NCBI GenBank assembly: GCA_034387635.1
Contig: JAOANU010000007.1
Span: 496,001 to 560,000 of the forward strand
DNA from: Rhodosporidiobolus odoratus
Lineage: Eukaryota > Basidiomycota > Microbotryomycetes > Sporidiobolales > Sporidiobolaceae
Direction: 5' to 3'
DNA length: 64,000 bases
Part shown: in pieces, positions 1 to 15,100 of the stretch
How the letters are laid out: each line of letters starts with the position of its first letter
How positions within the stretch are numbered: the stretch's first letter is position 1
Position numbers and translations under genes: made by a program
Notes under the pieces: generated by a model
What the model saw: the letters and a program-made list of their open reading frames with translations, nothing else
What the model was told of the DNA's origin: nothing
Databases searched by the model: none

Positions 1-1
1 T

Positions 2-1150
2 CTATGGGCCTGGCTTGACCGCATCGCAGCCCACTTTGAGGCGAAATTGCCGGACGAGGCCATGCAGCTGGTCAAGTTGATGCGAAGCAGTCAGAGTGTA
101 CAGTGCTACGTCGACAAGGAGTATGGCGGCAAGCTCCCGGAACCGGCGTACAACGCTATCATCGTCGGGCTGCTGGCGAACGGGAAGCGGGCCGAGGCGG
201 AGGCGCTTCTCCAAGATATGACCAAGCAGGGTACGCCACCGTCTACCTACACGGTCAACGGTTTCATCAAGCACTACTCGAGGGGCAGCAAGCCTGACCT
301 CGCCGCCGTCGCTCGGCTCATCAAACTCGTCACGGATCAAGGTCTCGAAGCCAATGTCTACACTTTCACGATGGTCCTCAAAGCCCTCCTCGAGGCGAAG
401 CAGAAGGACGCCACGGCGAAGACGATTGCGATCATGGAGGCCTCGAACGTCAAGCCGACTGTGACGACCTACGGTGCCATCATCGCTTCTCTCACCCGGG
501 ACGGCAAGTACGAACATCTTCAAGCGGCGGTCGAGCTCCTCGATGAAATGGAGAACAAGAAGATGCCAACCAACGAGATCATCTACACCACACTCATCCA
601 AGGCTTCCTGCGAGGAATGCTGTTCGTTCCGGCCTCTTCTCCTTCGCCCCTTCCCTCCGACAAGTCCTCTACTACGACTAACCCCGCTGCCCCCAAGTCG
701 TCCCGTCTGCCTCCGATATCCGGTTCACCTGCCTCGCACCCTTACCTCGCCGCCGCTCTGACCCTCAAAGACCGGATGCAGCACCGCAATCTCCCCCTTC
801 GCCGGGTCGGTTACAACGCCCTCATCTCCTCCGCCCTCGACCTACAGCACGAAGCCGGGACGCAACTTGCGCTCAGCCTCTTCAAGGAAATGCGACACCG
901 ACTCCGCTCGACCTCTGGCTCTCCCGCGAGCACAACCCTCGGCGAGTCTGAGCAAGATTCGAGCGGTCGGCAAGTCACCGTCGCGGATACGTGGTACATC
1001 CTCCTGCAAGGGTTTGCGAGGATGCACGACTGGCAGAGGGCTCATGCCATTGTGACCGAGATGGAGAAGAATAAGTTCGAGGTGCGGAGTAAAGGGTTGA
1101 AGAAGCTGGTCAGGCATGTTGCGAGGAGGGAGTACCAGTACCTTGCGTAG
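2..1150 (+). CDS. Pentatricopeptide-repeat (PPR) protein, 5' end outside window
   Basis: The reading frame is open from the left edge and ends at a TAG at 1148-1150, so the N-terminus is missing. The 382 residues seen contain helical pairs of PPR type: the stretches with AYNAIIVGLLANGKRAEAEA, TYTVNGFIKHYSR, VYTFTMVLKALLEAKQK and TYGAIIASLTRDGKY each start with the usual (V/T)(T/Y)(Y/F)xxxI pattern at about 35-residue spacing. A Ser/Pro-rich insert (about residues 210-245) separates the last repeats. Fungal PPR proteins act in mitochondrial RNA processing, stability or translation; the RNA target cannot be told from sequence. No intron is visible in this portion. Family call firm, specific role unknown. 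Confidence 0.85.
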   Translation, partial: LWAWLDRIAAHFEAKLPDEAMQLVKLMRSSQSVQCYVDKEYGGKLPEPAYNAIIVGLLANGKRAEAEALLQDMTKQGTPPSTYTVNGFIKHYSRGSKPDLAAVARLIKLVTDQGLEANVYTFTMVLKALLEAKQKDATAKTIAIMEASNVKPTVTTYGAIIASLTRDGKYEHLQAAVELLDEMENKKMPTNEIIYTTLIQGFLRGMLFVPASSPSPLPSDKSSTTTNPAAPKSSRLPPISGSPASHPYLAAALTLKDRMQHRNLPLRRVGYNALISSALDLQHEAGTQLALSLFKEMRHRLRSTSGSPASTTLGESEQDSSGRQVTVADTWYILLQGFARMHDWQRAHAIVTEMEKNKFEVRSKGLKKLVRHVARREYQYLA

Positions 1151-1632
1151 CTTGCAGGTTGCAAGGTGGTCTGTCTCTACCCTGCTCTCAACTGCGTCTC
1201 GCCGGAAGAGGAGCAAAGGGATATGGCAGCTTGAGAAGGTTGATTCTCTCCGGTCCGCCAGCCCTTACGCTTAGTAGGCTGCGTGATACACACCTCTGCC
1301 CCGCACCGTCCCACTTGGTGAGCCGTGCAGCTCTCGACGCTGTCGCAAAACGCCGCAATTGCGGCACAATACGGCGCGTTCGACGCTTGCCCGGAATAAA
1401 GCAACGCCGCGAAAAGTTCCAAGCCTTTGTATTCCAGAAGAACCATTTATAATCAGCCATAAACAGCCGTAAGTTGGCCGTAAGCTCCGCGTGGGGCGCC
1501 GAGCGATTGCCCTCGGCAACCTCCACTCGGGGTCGAGGTCGCGGGGGGAAGTTTTTGCCGAACTGGACTCAAGTCAAGATCACTCTTCTCGTTGCAGCAG
1601 TCGCACAAAGATACACGCAGATACCAGCAGTC
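1151..1632. other. Intergenic, PPR gene to aldehyde dehydrogenase gene
   Basis: About 480 bases between two same-strand genes. It must hold the 3' end of the PPR gene and the promoter of the dehydrogenase gene. I see no convincing coding exon, RNA gene or repeat; the short ORFs on both strands have no family resemblance. Confidence 0.6.
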
Positions 1633-4163
<2,531 letters not shown>

Positions 4164-4424
4164 GCGATGTGAGTGAGGCAGGAATTCAGTCATCTTGGGT
4201 GTCGCGGTTCACGTGTACGACTACTTCGTCGAAATTCTAGCAGGCGCAGTCATGTTCAAGCCAATTGCCCCGAGAGTATAGTAAAACCCGACAACAACCA
4301 TCTGAATCGTCTAAGTTTCTTGCTTCGAAAACGGAAAGCGACCTGCGCTCAAGCAAAGAAGAGGCAGTACAACAGACGCGATCACCCAATTCCTCTATGA
4401 TTTTTCCACAAGGTGCCAGTAGCT

Positions 4425-6344
4425 CTAACCTCTACCACCGATCCCTACCGCTTCCTCTCGCCCTCGATGGCTCTTGACCTCCCCCAAAATCACGCCTCCG
4501 AATGCAAGGACGATCATCGCGCCTCCGAGGAGGGTGAACGAGGTTAAAGGAGGGGCGGAGGGGATGAAGAGGTAGTCGGAGAGGGCTACGAGGAGCAGGG
4601 TCAAGAGGTTGGCTATTGACTGTGTTGCGGGAAAAAAGGTCAACGAACGCGAGTTGACTCGCGTTCCAAATGGCCCAAGCAAGAGTGGAAAATCTTGAGG
4701 TTAGGTGGAAGAAGTAGCGAAAGGGTTGTCGAGAGCTTACGGAAATGACTGGACCCCAAATGCTCAACATGATCATGAATCCGCCGTTGAACACCACTCC
4801 TCCTACGATGATCCCGCCAATGACTCCCCAAACCTCTCTAGGCGGGACTTCGAACGCTTCCCACCCTATCCAGTGCAAGAGGGGTATTGGGATCCAGAGG
4901 AAGAGGACAGTGCAAAGACCTATGAGGGAGGTTAGGGTTGTGGAGTAGAGGAAGAAAGTGGTCGGCGAAGTGGACATTTCGGATTGCGGCGATTGACGGG
5001 AGGAAGGCATGGGGGATTCTGGAACGCTGAGAGGGGTGGACGAAGGGGAAGAGAGTAGAGAGGTAGATTCGTGCTGTTCTTCCAACTCGGCGTCGTCCTG
5101 CAGTCTTCCTTCTTCGGCTTCGTCGTCGGTCGAGGAGAGGTGGAAGTGAGCCGAAGTGGGTGAAGTTGGTTGCGAGAGAGTCTGTAACTGCGCGCCCTCG
5201 TCGGATGAAGGCGAAGGCAGAGCAATCTGTACAACCTCCGCAACCTGTCAGTATGCGAGTCGAATCCGGAGAATTGAGAGAAAGAGACGGAATAACGGCA
5301 GATAACGCACATTAAGTTTGTACCAAACTTCGTATCCACCATAGCTGATGCTGCCGAAAAGCGCCAACAGGTTACCCGCCAACCTGCTTGCGCCGTCAGG
5401 GCCCCCCTCTCCCTCCGATGGGCTTTTTGGTGCCTTACCTCCGCCATACGCAATCACGAGTACGCCCGAGATGGCGAGAACGACGGAGAGGGCATCGAGG
5501 GGGTTGAGGCGGGAACAAACGGAGGTGGATCGGGAGGTGTTTGTGGAAGGGGAAGCCGGGGGAAGATAGTGTAGGGTGAGAAGGTATGCCCACTGTGACC
5601 GAGGAAAGAAGAAGTAGGGCCGCGGCGAAGCTTAGTCAGGACATTGCAAGGATGTGACGACGAAGCAGGAAGGACTCGGGACAGCAGGCCAGGGAAAAAA
5701 GCGAGACTCACGAAAGCGAACGAGTTGTAGATCGCGGTGATGTCCACCATAGCTGTCAAGGGCACAGCTCCATACCAACTCAGTGCCGGCGCCGAGATGA
5801 AAACGGTCAAAACGGCGACTTTCTTTCCCAGCTCCCGTACCCAGTCTTCGCTGACCGCCTCTTCTAGTTCACGGAGACACGTGAGAGATGTCCAGGACGC
5901 TGCCAAGGAGAAGGAAACTTCGCGGTGTCGTCTCGACACGGCGGCATAAGGAAGTGAGGTCGTAGAGTACTTGTCCTGGAGGACGGTAGACACGGAGGAC
6001 AGGGCGGGCTTGACGGGAATCCCCATGAGCTTGAGGACTACCAGATGTAGAGGTTGCAGAAGTATGTAACCGCTGCACAGAGACGGTACGGGACGAGTCA
6101 GCATCGGAAGGAGAAAAGGCGGGCATTGGCTGAGGGGTGTACGCGAGGAGGAAACGCAAACGCACCTGTGTGTCATGTAGAACAAGAAGTAAGGTTTCTT
6201 GTAGCCGACCTCGTGTTGGACATAGCTGGCCAGCTCGGTCTGAACCGTGTAGGCAATCAAGACGAGGACGAGGATGAGGACTGAGCTGGAGGTGTGAAGG
6301 CTGAGTCGGCCCGAGGCAGGGGGAGGAGGGGACGGAGCAGTCAT
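4425..6344 (-). CDS. EamA/DMT-type transporter, SLC35F-like
   Basis: Five exons on the minus strand: 6344-6166, 6072-5712, 5592-5311, 5244-4741, 4619-4425, giving 1521 bases (506 aa). The start is the ATG after which a hydrophobic segment (VLILVLVLIAYTVQTELASY) begins. Further membrane segments follow, including SGVLVIAYGG, TSLIGLCTVLFLWIPIP, VIGGIIVGGVVFNGGF and TLLGGAMIVLAFGGVI, about ten in total as in the drug/metabolite transporter fold. The hallmark ELASYVQHEVGYKKPYFL and YNSFAF segments match the SLC35F5/yeast Thi74 group. A long polar Ser/Glu-rich loop (about residues 310-400) is inserted in the middle, which is unusual. The last intron separates the halves of one helix. Location is probably a Golgi or vacuolar membrane; the substrate is unknown. 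It converges with the aldehyde dehydrogenase gene (261 bases apart). Confidence 0.85.
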
Positions 6345-6806
6345 CAACCGCTACTCGAGGGCATCGGTGAAGGGGAACACGGCGGTGGGGACGGAATTTG
6401 CCGAGTTTGTGATCGAGCGAGTGGGGAAAAGAGGCGAATGAGCCTGTCGAGGCAAACTTAGTGCGTCTTATCGATTGGTCTAGTCAGAAGCAACGTACCT
6501 GAACGCTGTACAAGTCTGTGATGCCCGCCTGGTGCTCTCGCTGGCTAGTGAAGACGTGTATTGACGAGTGAGGTAAAGTGGAGCCGGAAATTGGGAGAGG
6601 GGAGCTGGGGCAGGCCAAAGGGGGTTGGTGAGCGTGTCGTGACCTATACTGTTGAAGTCTATACAAGTCAGAGCCTTTACGATCAAGTGCTCCTGGGTGA
6701 ACGAGGTGAATTTCCTCCTTCGACCTTGTCACTTGACCTCAGTTTCGTCCCACGCCACATAGGTCACTCCTGGCACACCGACGTCGTCAGTAAAAGCTCG
6801 CTTACG
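6345..6806. promoter_or_regulatory. Divergent promoter region, transporter / RNA-binding protein
   Basis: About 460 bases between two divergently transcribed genes. Must contain both promoters and 5' leaders. No individual element can be assigned with confidence. Confidence 0.5.
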
Positions 6807-9800
6807 ATGGCAGACCCAGCAACTGCTCCAGAAGACCCGTTCCCGCTCCTTCACCTCGCCGACCTCGAATTCACTCTCGATGCGATTCCAACTCTCCACG
6901 CTTATCAACTAGCGTTAGCTCACTTGCATCCCGACTGTAAGCTCACTCTCAACCCCTCACACCCCTCGCAACTCCCCACCTTGACTCCCTTGCGATCCAT
7001 ACACCCTCGCCTCGCAGATGACCCTGCCTACACTCTCAAAGTCAAACAAGCCTGGCGCAAGAAACGCGAAAAGGCTCGCAAAGACATAACTGCAAAAGTA
7101 CCCATGGGCGTCTTCAGCTCGATCGACCAACAGCAAAAGGAGCAGAGCCCGTTTGCCCGCTTCGAACTCATCGACCTCAGTTTTCCCGTCGAGGCTGGGG
7201 CCATGGAAGGCCTCACAAGCGGCCAGCTCGCCGTGCGTATCTTCTCTCCGGCTTCATACTTGACAAGGCAGAGCTAACTTCCACGACGAGCAGGCTATCG
7301 TGTTCCATCCCAAGGCGACCGAAGAATTGATCGAAGAAGCGTCCGACGTGCGTCCGCTTTCTCCTAGAGCCTATCGGTGCACCAGGCACCGTGCTCACCT
7401 TGCAGTCCCTCGTCACCTGCAGATCTTTTTCAACCGCCGCGAGCGCGACTTTGGCCTTGACCTTTCTCCTCCATCTCTCGAAAATGCTCCTCCAGCCCAG
7501 CCCGCTGCTCCAACCGAAGCCGCACCAAAGCCTGCTGCCGAAGTGCCGCAACCTATACAAGCCCCTCCAGTTTCTGCGTACACCGCACCTCCACCTGCGG
7601 CTCTTCCAGGCTCTCGTCTACCCGCCCATCGTGCCCCGCCTCCGCCTCCACCACCCGCTGGCCTGATTGCTGCGCCCTTGTCGGCAGGTGACGACCCTTC
7701 CTCTCTCCCCTTCGGTCTTCCCGGCCTTTCAGCCCCGGCCAAATCGAAGCTCGAGAGTACGGCTGCCGTGGCGGGGGCCGAAGTCAAGCTGCGCAATGGC
7801 GACGAGTCGAGGGAGCACGAGAAGGACAAGGGTCTGAGCTTGAAGGAGAGGGAGAAAGAAGCTCACCGCAGGAGCAAGGAGGAGGAGGAAGCCAAACCGA
7901 GGGAGAGGAGGAGGAGTGAAGGGTCGCCGAGCAGGGATTCTAGGAGGGAGCGGTCGAGGGAGAGGGAGCACGGCAGAGAGAAGGAAAGGGACGTGAGGCG
8001 AGATGACCGTGACCGGCCGAGGAGGAGATCAAGGTCGAGGTCACGCTCGCCGACTCGGACCAGCCTCAGCAGCAGGCGCGAATCTTACCCTCAGCCGCAG
8101 TCTCAAGGTCATCAACAGAGTCCGAACCCGTCCTCTCCGCGCTACGACCGCGAGAAGGAACTTCGCGATGAACTCCTCAAGTCTTCGTCGTCCATGTCGA
8201 GGAAGAGAAGCAGGGCGTCCGATGAGGTCAAGGACCGCGAGCGTGAGCGTGAGCGTGAACGTCATCGCGAAAAGGAACGTGAGAGGGACCGCGAACGAGA
8301 GAGGGACGGAAGGGGCAGAGCGGCAAGCCCTGCGCGGAGTGAGGGCAGTACACGGAGCCATGTCAGGCGAAGGACTGAGGACGACGCGACTCGCCAGCGC
8401 GACCACAGCAGGGAAAGGGCCAGAGAGAGGGACAGGGAGCGCGAACGCGAACGTGAGCGCGACAGGGGAGACAGGCGGCGTTCACCCTCCCCGCCTCGTT
8501 CCAGCAGTTCGAGAACGAAAACCGGTTACGGCCCCCCGCCGCGTGATTCGACGCCTCCTCCTCAGATGCCCGCACCCGACTCCTTTATTCCCATGTCGCT
8601 GCAACAGAGCCTCTCGGTGCTGTTCCTCCGTCACTTCCCTCCCAACACGCAAGACAGCGACATTGCCACTTTCCTTTCTTCCATCTACCCACCCAACTCT
8701 CCTCAGTCAGTTCCTCAGCCCGTAGGGATCAAGCTGGCCTCGCAGAAGACGGTCAATATAAACCCAGGCGGTCCGCAAATTCACATGTATGCGTTTGTAG
8801 CGTTTGAGCGGGCGGATGAGGCGAGGACCGTGATGGCCGGTATGCAGTCCAGAGGAAACGGAACAAAGAAGATGTGGAAGGGGATGGAGGTCAGTGCTAG
8901 TTACGGGAAAGACGTGAATAAGCGTCCGTCAACGTCCCTACTTTCCTTATTGCATTGCCGTCGTCAATCCTGTACTGTCCATCTTCCGCTGACAATCTTT
9001 CTCCGCCTTGCGCAGCCGTCTGGCGCTGGTCAAACTTCCCCACCTCGTTCGTCGAACGTTGCTACCAGAACCAGCTCGCCGCCTTCGCCGCTCGCAAAGC
9101 CGGCCCGTCCTCCCTTGGTGGACCGCCCGCGCCTCCTCCCCCTCCCTCCCTCCTTTCGGACGCTAACGGTCCCCTGCCTTCTTCTCCCGCCGCTAACGCT
9201 CACTCTCGCTTGCCTGCTTCGCTCGCTTCCCGTTTGGGTGGTCTTCAGGAGGAAAAGGATAAAAAGGGTCCAGCGGTGAACAGGGAGTTGCAGGATGATA
9301 TTTTTGGATTGCGGGTCGAAAACGTGCCGGATCATGCGTCGTTGAAGGAGGTCAGGGAGTTTTTCAGCGAACATGGTACGTCTTCCTCTACGTTCGGCCT
9401 CAATGCGAGTCCGTCTTCGAAGTAATGCGCTTACCTTGGTTCCTGGTCGCACTCCTTACAGAGGGCCTGATCGGCCTTGCCCTCCTCCCCGCTCACCAGC
9501 TTCGCGACTTGCGTTCAAGCAGCGTCTACCTCGCCTTCGAGGGTCCTAAACACAAACGCATCAATGCGAAACGGTCTATGGCAGGGATTCGCTTTCAAGG
9601 TCACAGAATGAAGCTTTGGGTTGAGATGGAGGAGGATTTCGCGAGAAAATCGGGCGAGAGTGCGTTTCTGCTCCGATACTCAGCTGTGCTATCCGACCTT
9701 TTTCAGCGTGATGATGGAGCTGACTGAATCTCGTTCTTGGCACACCTCTCAGGGCATGACTGGCTCTGGAGTGAGCTGCCGTTCTCTTTCTTCCCTTGTA

Positions 9801-11623
9801 TTGGGGCTCTGAGCGCGATACTGCGCCGTCTCCCTTTGTCCATAACGCAAGGATGCTCGACGGTCTTGGCACAACTGGGCAACATGGGTGACGGAACAAT
9901 CACATCACGACAATACAATGTCTGAACGAGTCTGATTCCTTCCTTCCGTTCTCCTCTCTTTGTCTCCTTCCTCTATATGACCTTGTCACCACTTTCAGGC
10001 GAGATGACCAAGGTGCGCCCCTGCGCTTCGTACGGTTCGTGCCCGTTCACCCTTGGCTGATCCGCCTTCTGTGCACAGGAGTATCGCAACGCTCACCGCG
10101 AAGCCTACGAGCGTGCTCTTGCCGAATCCGGTACTGCGCCTCTCTCGCCTGCCGTTTCTCGCAGTGGCGCATCCGTCTCGTCGGGCTACGAAAGGGATCG
10201 TAACAGCAACAACGCGAGCCTCAGCACGGATGCAAACGAAGACGTGCACATGCAAGACTCGTACTCGCACCTACAAGCTCGGCCGCAGCTTGCGGTCGTC
10301 GCAGGTTACTCGCCGTTTTCGCCTGCGACGAGTGTCACTCCAATCAACGCTTTGCCGACCTTCGACTCGTCTCGCCGCCCTGGTCCTGTTTCTTCCTACC
10401 CTCAATCGCAGCCCAACTCGGCACAGGAATACTCGCCAATTCAACCCGGTCTCGGCGTCAGTCTACCTCTTTCATTCCCGCCTCGTCCCCAAGCCGCTTT
10501 CCTCGATGGGCAGTACGGTACACCCTGGAGGCCTGAAGGTCTCTCCCCGGCTGTACAACCCCCGGCAGCCTACGCTGCGCTTGCGTCGCACCCTCAAGCT
10601 CAAGCCCTACAACATCCGCTTCCTGCCCCGCCTGTGGCGGCCCTTCAAGCGATCCCGTCTGCGGCGCTTACTCCCAGCGCAAACTCGGGAGGTATCCATC
10701 CCGCCCGATTGGCGATGTTGAACGCGACGGCCGCTCACGAACCGGTCCTTCAAGATGCAGGAGCTGACGAGGTCAACATGGGAGGAGGCGACAGCGCCGA
10801 ACGGTTGGACGCAGCGGAGGAGAAGAAGATGGCGGAAGAAACCCAACGTAACGCCTGGGGTCGCGTCCGACGGGCTTCGGCGAATGGTTCCGTTGACCTT
10901 CCTGCCTCGACTTCGGTACCGATATTCCCGACCGCTTCTTCGTCGTCGTCGACCTCTTCGCCCCAGACTCGTCGTCAGACCTCTCCACCCTCGAATGCCC
11001 CCACTGGTCCTCGTCAACTTAGCGTCAAAGGTCTCGCTCGTTCCCCTCCTTCTGCATCATCAGCAACCCTACCCTCCCTCTCCTCTTCTTCCTCCACGTC
11101 CATCTCACCTTCGAAAGCATCCTTCCTCCCCGCTCGACCAGGTTCGCCTTCTCTCGCGAGTCGAACTTCGGCTTTGGCGCAGGTTAGTCTGCCCAGGTTG
11201 GCCGAGGTGCAGCAGTACAGTCCAGTGGTACCTAACCCTAACCCTTCTCTTCTGGCGAGACTGGGGGAGGCGGTTGGCAATGGTGGAGAGGCACTGGCTT
11301 CGAACGATCATGAACGTCAGAGGGAGGTCAAGGAAGAACTGCAGCAGTCGCAGTCGCAGGCGGAAGGGGACGATGGGTTGACCGCCGGGCAGCGGTTGAA
11401 GTTGCAGGAAAAGGCGAGGTATGCAGCTGAGAAGGCTAGGAAACTCCGGCAGCAGCAGCAGCAACAGCAGCAGGAAGCGACGGCGGCGGACGGTGCGGAA
11501 GCGGGCATGAACGGCAACAATGGCAGCACTGAGGACCCGGCGCCGACTGCCAACGGGGCGGAGAATGTGAAGAAGGACGATGCGGGCGGGTCTGAGGAGA
11601 ATGGGACGGCACGAAGCGGCTAA
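6807..11623 (+). CDS. Large RRM protein with RS/RE-like repeats
   Basis: Proposed exons: 6807-7232, 7294-7347, 7423-8923, 9016-9375, 9462-9659, 9753-9770, 9999-10012, 10079-11623 (4116 bases, 1371 aa). A unique N-terminal region (about 1-170) is followed by a Pro-rich linker and a long Arg/Glu/Ser/Asp-rich tract (about 270-560) with many RERERER and SRSRSRS runs typical of splicing or mRNP proteins. RRM1 follows with RNP2-like SVLFLRHF and RNP1-like MYAFVAFERADEA. RRM2 has FGLRVENVP and SVYLAFEGPKHKR. After the WSEMTKEYRN segment there is a low-complexity Ser/Pro tail with eight Gln in a row (11450-11473) and an acidic C-terminus. Exons six and seven are 18 and 14 bases and restore the frame between RRM2 and the tail. 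The 75-base intron 7348-7422 is a multiple of three, so its retention would also be in frame. Probably nuclear and RNA-binding; no orthologue named. Confidence 0.8.
11450..11473 (+). repeat. CAG/CAA tract encoding polyglutamine
   Basis: Eight Gln codons in a row within a predicted coiled segment near the C-terminus of the RRM protein. A CAA interrupts the CAG run. Confidence 0.9.
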
Positions 11624-12100
11624 GGAGGGGAGACGAATGCTTGAATGGTGAAAAGGCGGATCAAGGGCATGCTTGACAGAATTGGGTATAAAGAGCGACA
11701 GATGGGTGTACAGCAATTTGGTTTCATGCGACTCTGTCGATTCTCCGGGCTCTGCTGGGCGACTCGCAAGCTGGACGCGTGCTCTCGTCTCACTTGCCAG
11801 TACCCTCTCGTCAAACGCGGAACGAACGGATACACGAAAAGGAAGAACCTCGAAGTACCTCGAGACTTTGTTACGAAGCTTTGCGCATGACCGTTTACAT
11901 GAGACGAGAGAGACGAGAAGAGACGAGAGACTGAACCGAGAGGAGAGAACGAAGGAGAAGAGAAGGGACAGCAGGAGCGAGACAACGAGAAAGAACGAGG
12001 CGAGCCTGGGTGAGTAGCAGGTGAGCAGAGAGACGGGGGAGAAAAGCGTGGGAGTGCGGAGGTCAGGTTGGAACAGTGCTGCAGCCCTCGGGTATACTCC
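11624..12100. other. Convergent 3' region with GA-rich repeats
   Basis: Lies between the 3' ends of the RRM gene and the 4E-T-like gene. From about 11900 to 11990 it is strongly purine-rich with imperfect repeats of GAGACGAGA. Both transcripts must terminate here. No coding sequence is supported. Confidence 0.6.
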
Positions 12101-15100
12101 TCATCGCTGCCCACCCATTCCACCCATCATCATCCCCATCATTCCCAACCCCGGTGCTCCTCCCCCTACACCATGACCATGCTGAGCCTGTCCCATAGGC
12201 TGAGGCGGACCAATCCTAGCCCCCCCACCGCTGTTCAACAGCGCCATCAAATCCGCTCCAGGGTTCCCTCCAGGTGGACCTCCGGGAAACATTCCTTGCA
12301 TGCCTGGCATGCCTGGCATACCAGGGAGACCTTGTGGAGGAGGAGGAGGAGGAGGAGGGAGAGGTCCGTTCATGCCGAGGTTGGGAGGAAGACGTCCTCC
12401 AGGTCCTGGTCCGGGTACGAATTGAGGGGAAGGACCGCCCATGTGAGGCGGAGGAGGAGGAGGCGGGTGATTGGGGAAGCCCATCGGAGGCGGTGGTGGA
12501 CCGTTGGGGGGGAACATGAGGTTGAACTGGTGATGGGGTGGGGGAGGAACGGGAGGAAAAGGAGGAGTGGGTCCGTTGTTGAGGCCGGGTTGGCCTCGGG
12601 GTGGGAATGGACCCGAAGGAGAGGGTACAGCCGTGTTTGGCTGAGAGTGCGAGTGCGAGTGCGAGTGGGGCGAGGGACCTCCTTGAGTAGAGAGTGGAGG
12701 GGAGAGCGGTCCATTGGCGCGGAGCATGTTCGGGGAAGGGAAGGGTAAACCGCCGTGAGGGGGAGGTGCTGAGTGACCTTGACCCTGACCTGGACCAGGC
12801 GGAGGAGGTATAGGACGGCCGTCGGGAGTGAAAGCCAGAGGGCCGGAAGGCGGGAAACGACCGAGGAATTGGGGTGGCATTCCCGGAGGAGGGGGAGGGG
12901 GCGAGGTGAAAGGTCCAGGCTGGTTATGCTGAGGAGCGTTGTGGACCTGCTCGTGCGAGCGAGGGTTCGCTGGAGGGTTGGGAGGAGCGGGAGGGGAGAT
13001 GGGACCCGAACGGGCGTACGAGTCGGGGTGACCGTTCATAGTGGGCGCACGACTGTGCACCTGAGAAGGGGGAGCAGAACGGAAGTCAAGCGCTGGAGAA
13101 GCGGGACCAGAGAGAGGGAAACTGGGCGGAGGAGGGGGCGGCGCGTTCTGCGAGGGCGGCGTAGGCAGTCCGGAAGGCGGAATAACTTGAGTTGGGGCGT
13201 GAGCGGTCTGCTGAGCGTGGCGCTGCTGAGTCTGGGTAGGAACAGCCGCGGGCGACTTAGTGAAGTTGAAACGGCTAGTGGCGCGCCCTTCGCTGCTGTA
13301 CTCCGACTGGGGCTTCGAGGCGGGAGAGGGAGCGACAGGCGAGGCTGGAGGTTGAGCACCCAAACCTGGCGGTGGCGAGAGGGCTTGCGCAGCGCTAGAC
13401 GGGAAAAGCGGAGACGGCTCCATGGCTGGACTCTTGACCTCGCTTTGCGGGCTCGACTTGGCTCCCGATACCTGCAACATCCCGAGCAGCCTTGCCATAC
13501 TCTCCGCGTCCTCCTTGCTAGGACCTTGTGCACCAGTCGTACCTGCGCCCGCCGTGCCAGTACCGGCCATCAAGGCGCCGAAGATGCTCGAGGACTGAGG
13601 TGGAACGGCAGCTGACATCGAGGGCGAAGAGGCTTGGGTCGTCGGAGGTTTGCCATCGAAGAACTTGGCGAAGCGAGAGGAGCGGCTGCCTTCGTAAGCG
13701 GGTGCATCGGCATCATTCGTGTTGGAAGTATGGGAAGGAGGGGCAAGACCAGGAGGGAAGCGGGCGATGCCGAGGTCGGCGAGGATAGACTTTGAAGCGA
13801 CTGGCGCGGCAGAAGCAGAAGGGCCTACCCCGGTGAGAGCGCTAAACACGGAAGCCTGCGCCTCCTCCTGTGCTGCGTCGGTGTCGATCGGGCTCTTCAG
13901 CGCCTCAGCTGTTTCCTTCGCCGCAGGCTCATCCAGCGTAATCCCCTGCGCCTTGAGCTCCCTCTCCTTCTCCCTCTTCTCCATCTCCTTCATCTGAGCC
14001 TTCCAAGCCTGAATCGAATCCATCCCATCCTTACCCCCTCCACTAAACTCTGCCAGCCCACCGACCTTTTTCTTCTCCGTCTTCTCCTTCTTGTCGAGCG
14101 CATCTTCTTCGACGGTTCCACCTGCTCCAAAGCTCAGGGTTCCACTCGCAGGAGCGTCCATCCAAGACGGCGAAGAACCGGTGCCGGCAGCTTTTCCGCC
14201 TTCGGCATCAGCATCGTCGTCCATCCAGGCCGGGCGACCGCCGAGGCGCGAGTTTGGACCGCCTCGACTGTCAAGGTCGCGGTCGCGGTCTCGAGGAGCG
14301 TCACGATCACGGCGAGCATCACGAGAGTCGCGAGGCTCACGGGCGTCCGAATTGTGGTTGCGGGTGAGGCGTTTCTCCCGTTCTGCCAAGTGAGAAACGA
14401 AGGGGGTCAGTCGAGCGACCTTGGCCTTGCTGCTGCACGCAGAGGGAGGGAGAGGGAAGCGACAACGTACCTTCTCTCGACAGTCCAACATTCCTCCAAC
14501 CGCCTTCGTCAGCCGGTCCAATCCCCCTCCTCATGTCTTTCCTGCTCGCGCCTCCCAGCTCGCCCGCCGCAGCACTCTCCCCCCCCCTCCTCCTCTCCCT
14601 CTCAATCTCTCCCATAGCCCTCTCGATCCCACTCAACCCATTGTTTTTCCTGTCCCCGACGCCTCTCCTCTCCCCTCCCCGCTCCCGCTCTCGTTCCCCA
14701 AAGAACCCTCCACGCTTACTCGATTCGGTCGGACTCGTCCCCGGCTCGTCGAACCTGCCCGTCTTCTCTTCTCCCCTCGTTCCCCTGCCCAGCCTGACTC
14801 CGCCTCCACCACCCAAATGAGGGGGCAACTCCTTGCCCCCCTCGCCCAACCCACCCCCGTTCCCATCCGTTCTCCTGTCCGTCCTCCGCCTACCACCACT
14901 CGCACCCCCTCCAATCTCCTCGAGCGCGACCCCACCATCGACGCCGAACCGGCCAAAGTTGGTGAAGGGGTTTGAAGAGTCGGTTTGAAGAGGGCGTCGG
15001 GAGGGGGTCCGGTCGTTTCGGTCGCTGGGGCGAGAGGGGAGAGCGTGACGTTGCAGAGTCGGAGAGGGGGGATCGGTGAATTCGCTGTTGACCAGGATGA

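Noticed and set aside
11229..11244. CCTAACCCTAACCC, two telomere-type units
   Set aside because: Lies in the coding frame of the RRM gene (PNPNP) and is too short to be a telomere remnant.
12068..13615. Two long plus-strand open frames (226 and 280 codons) opposite the 4E-T-like gene
   Set aside because: They are Arg/Gly-rich shadows of the Pro-rich coding strand on the minus strand.
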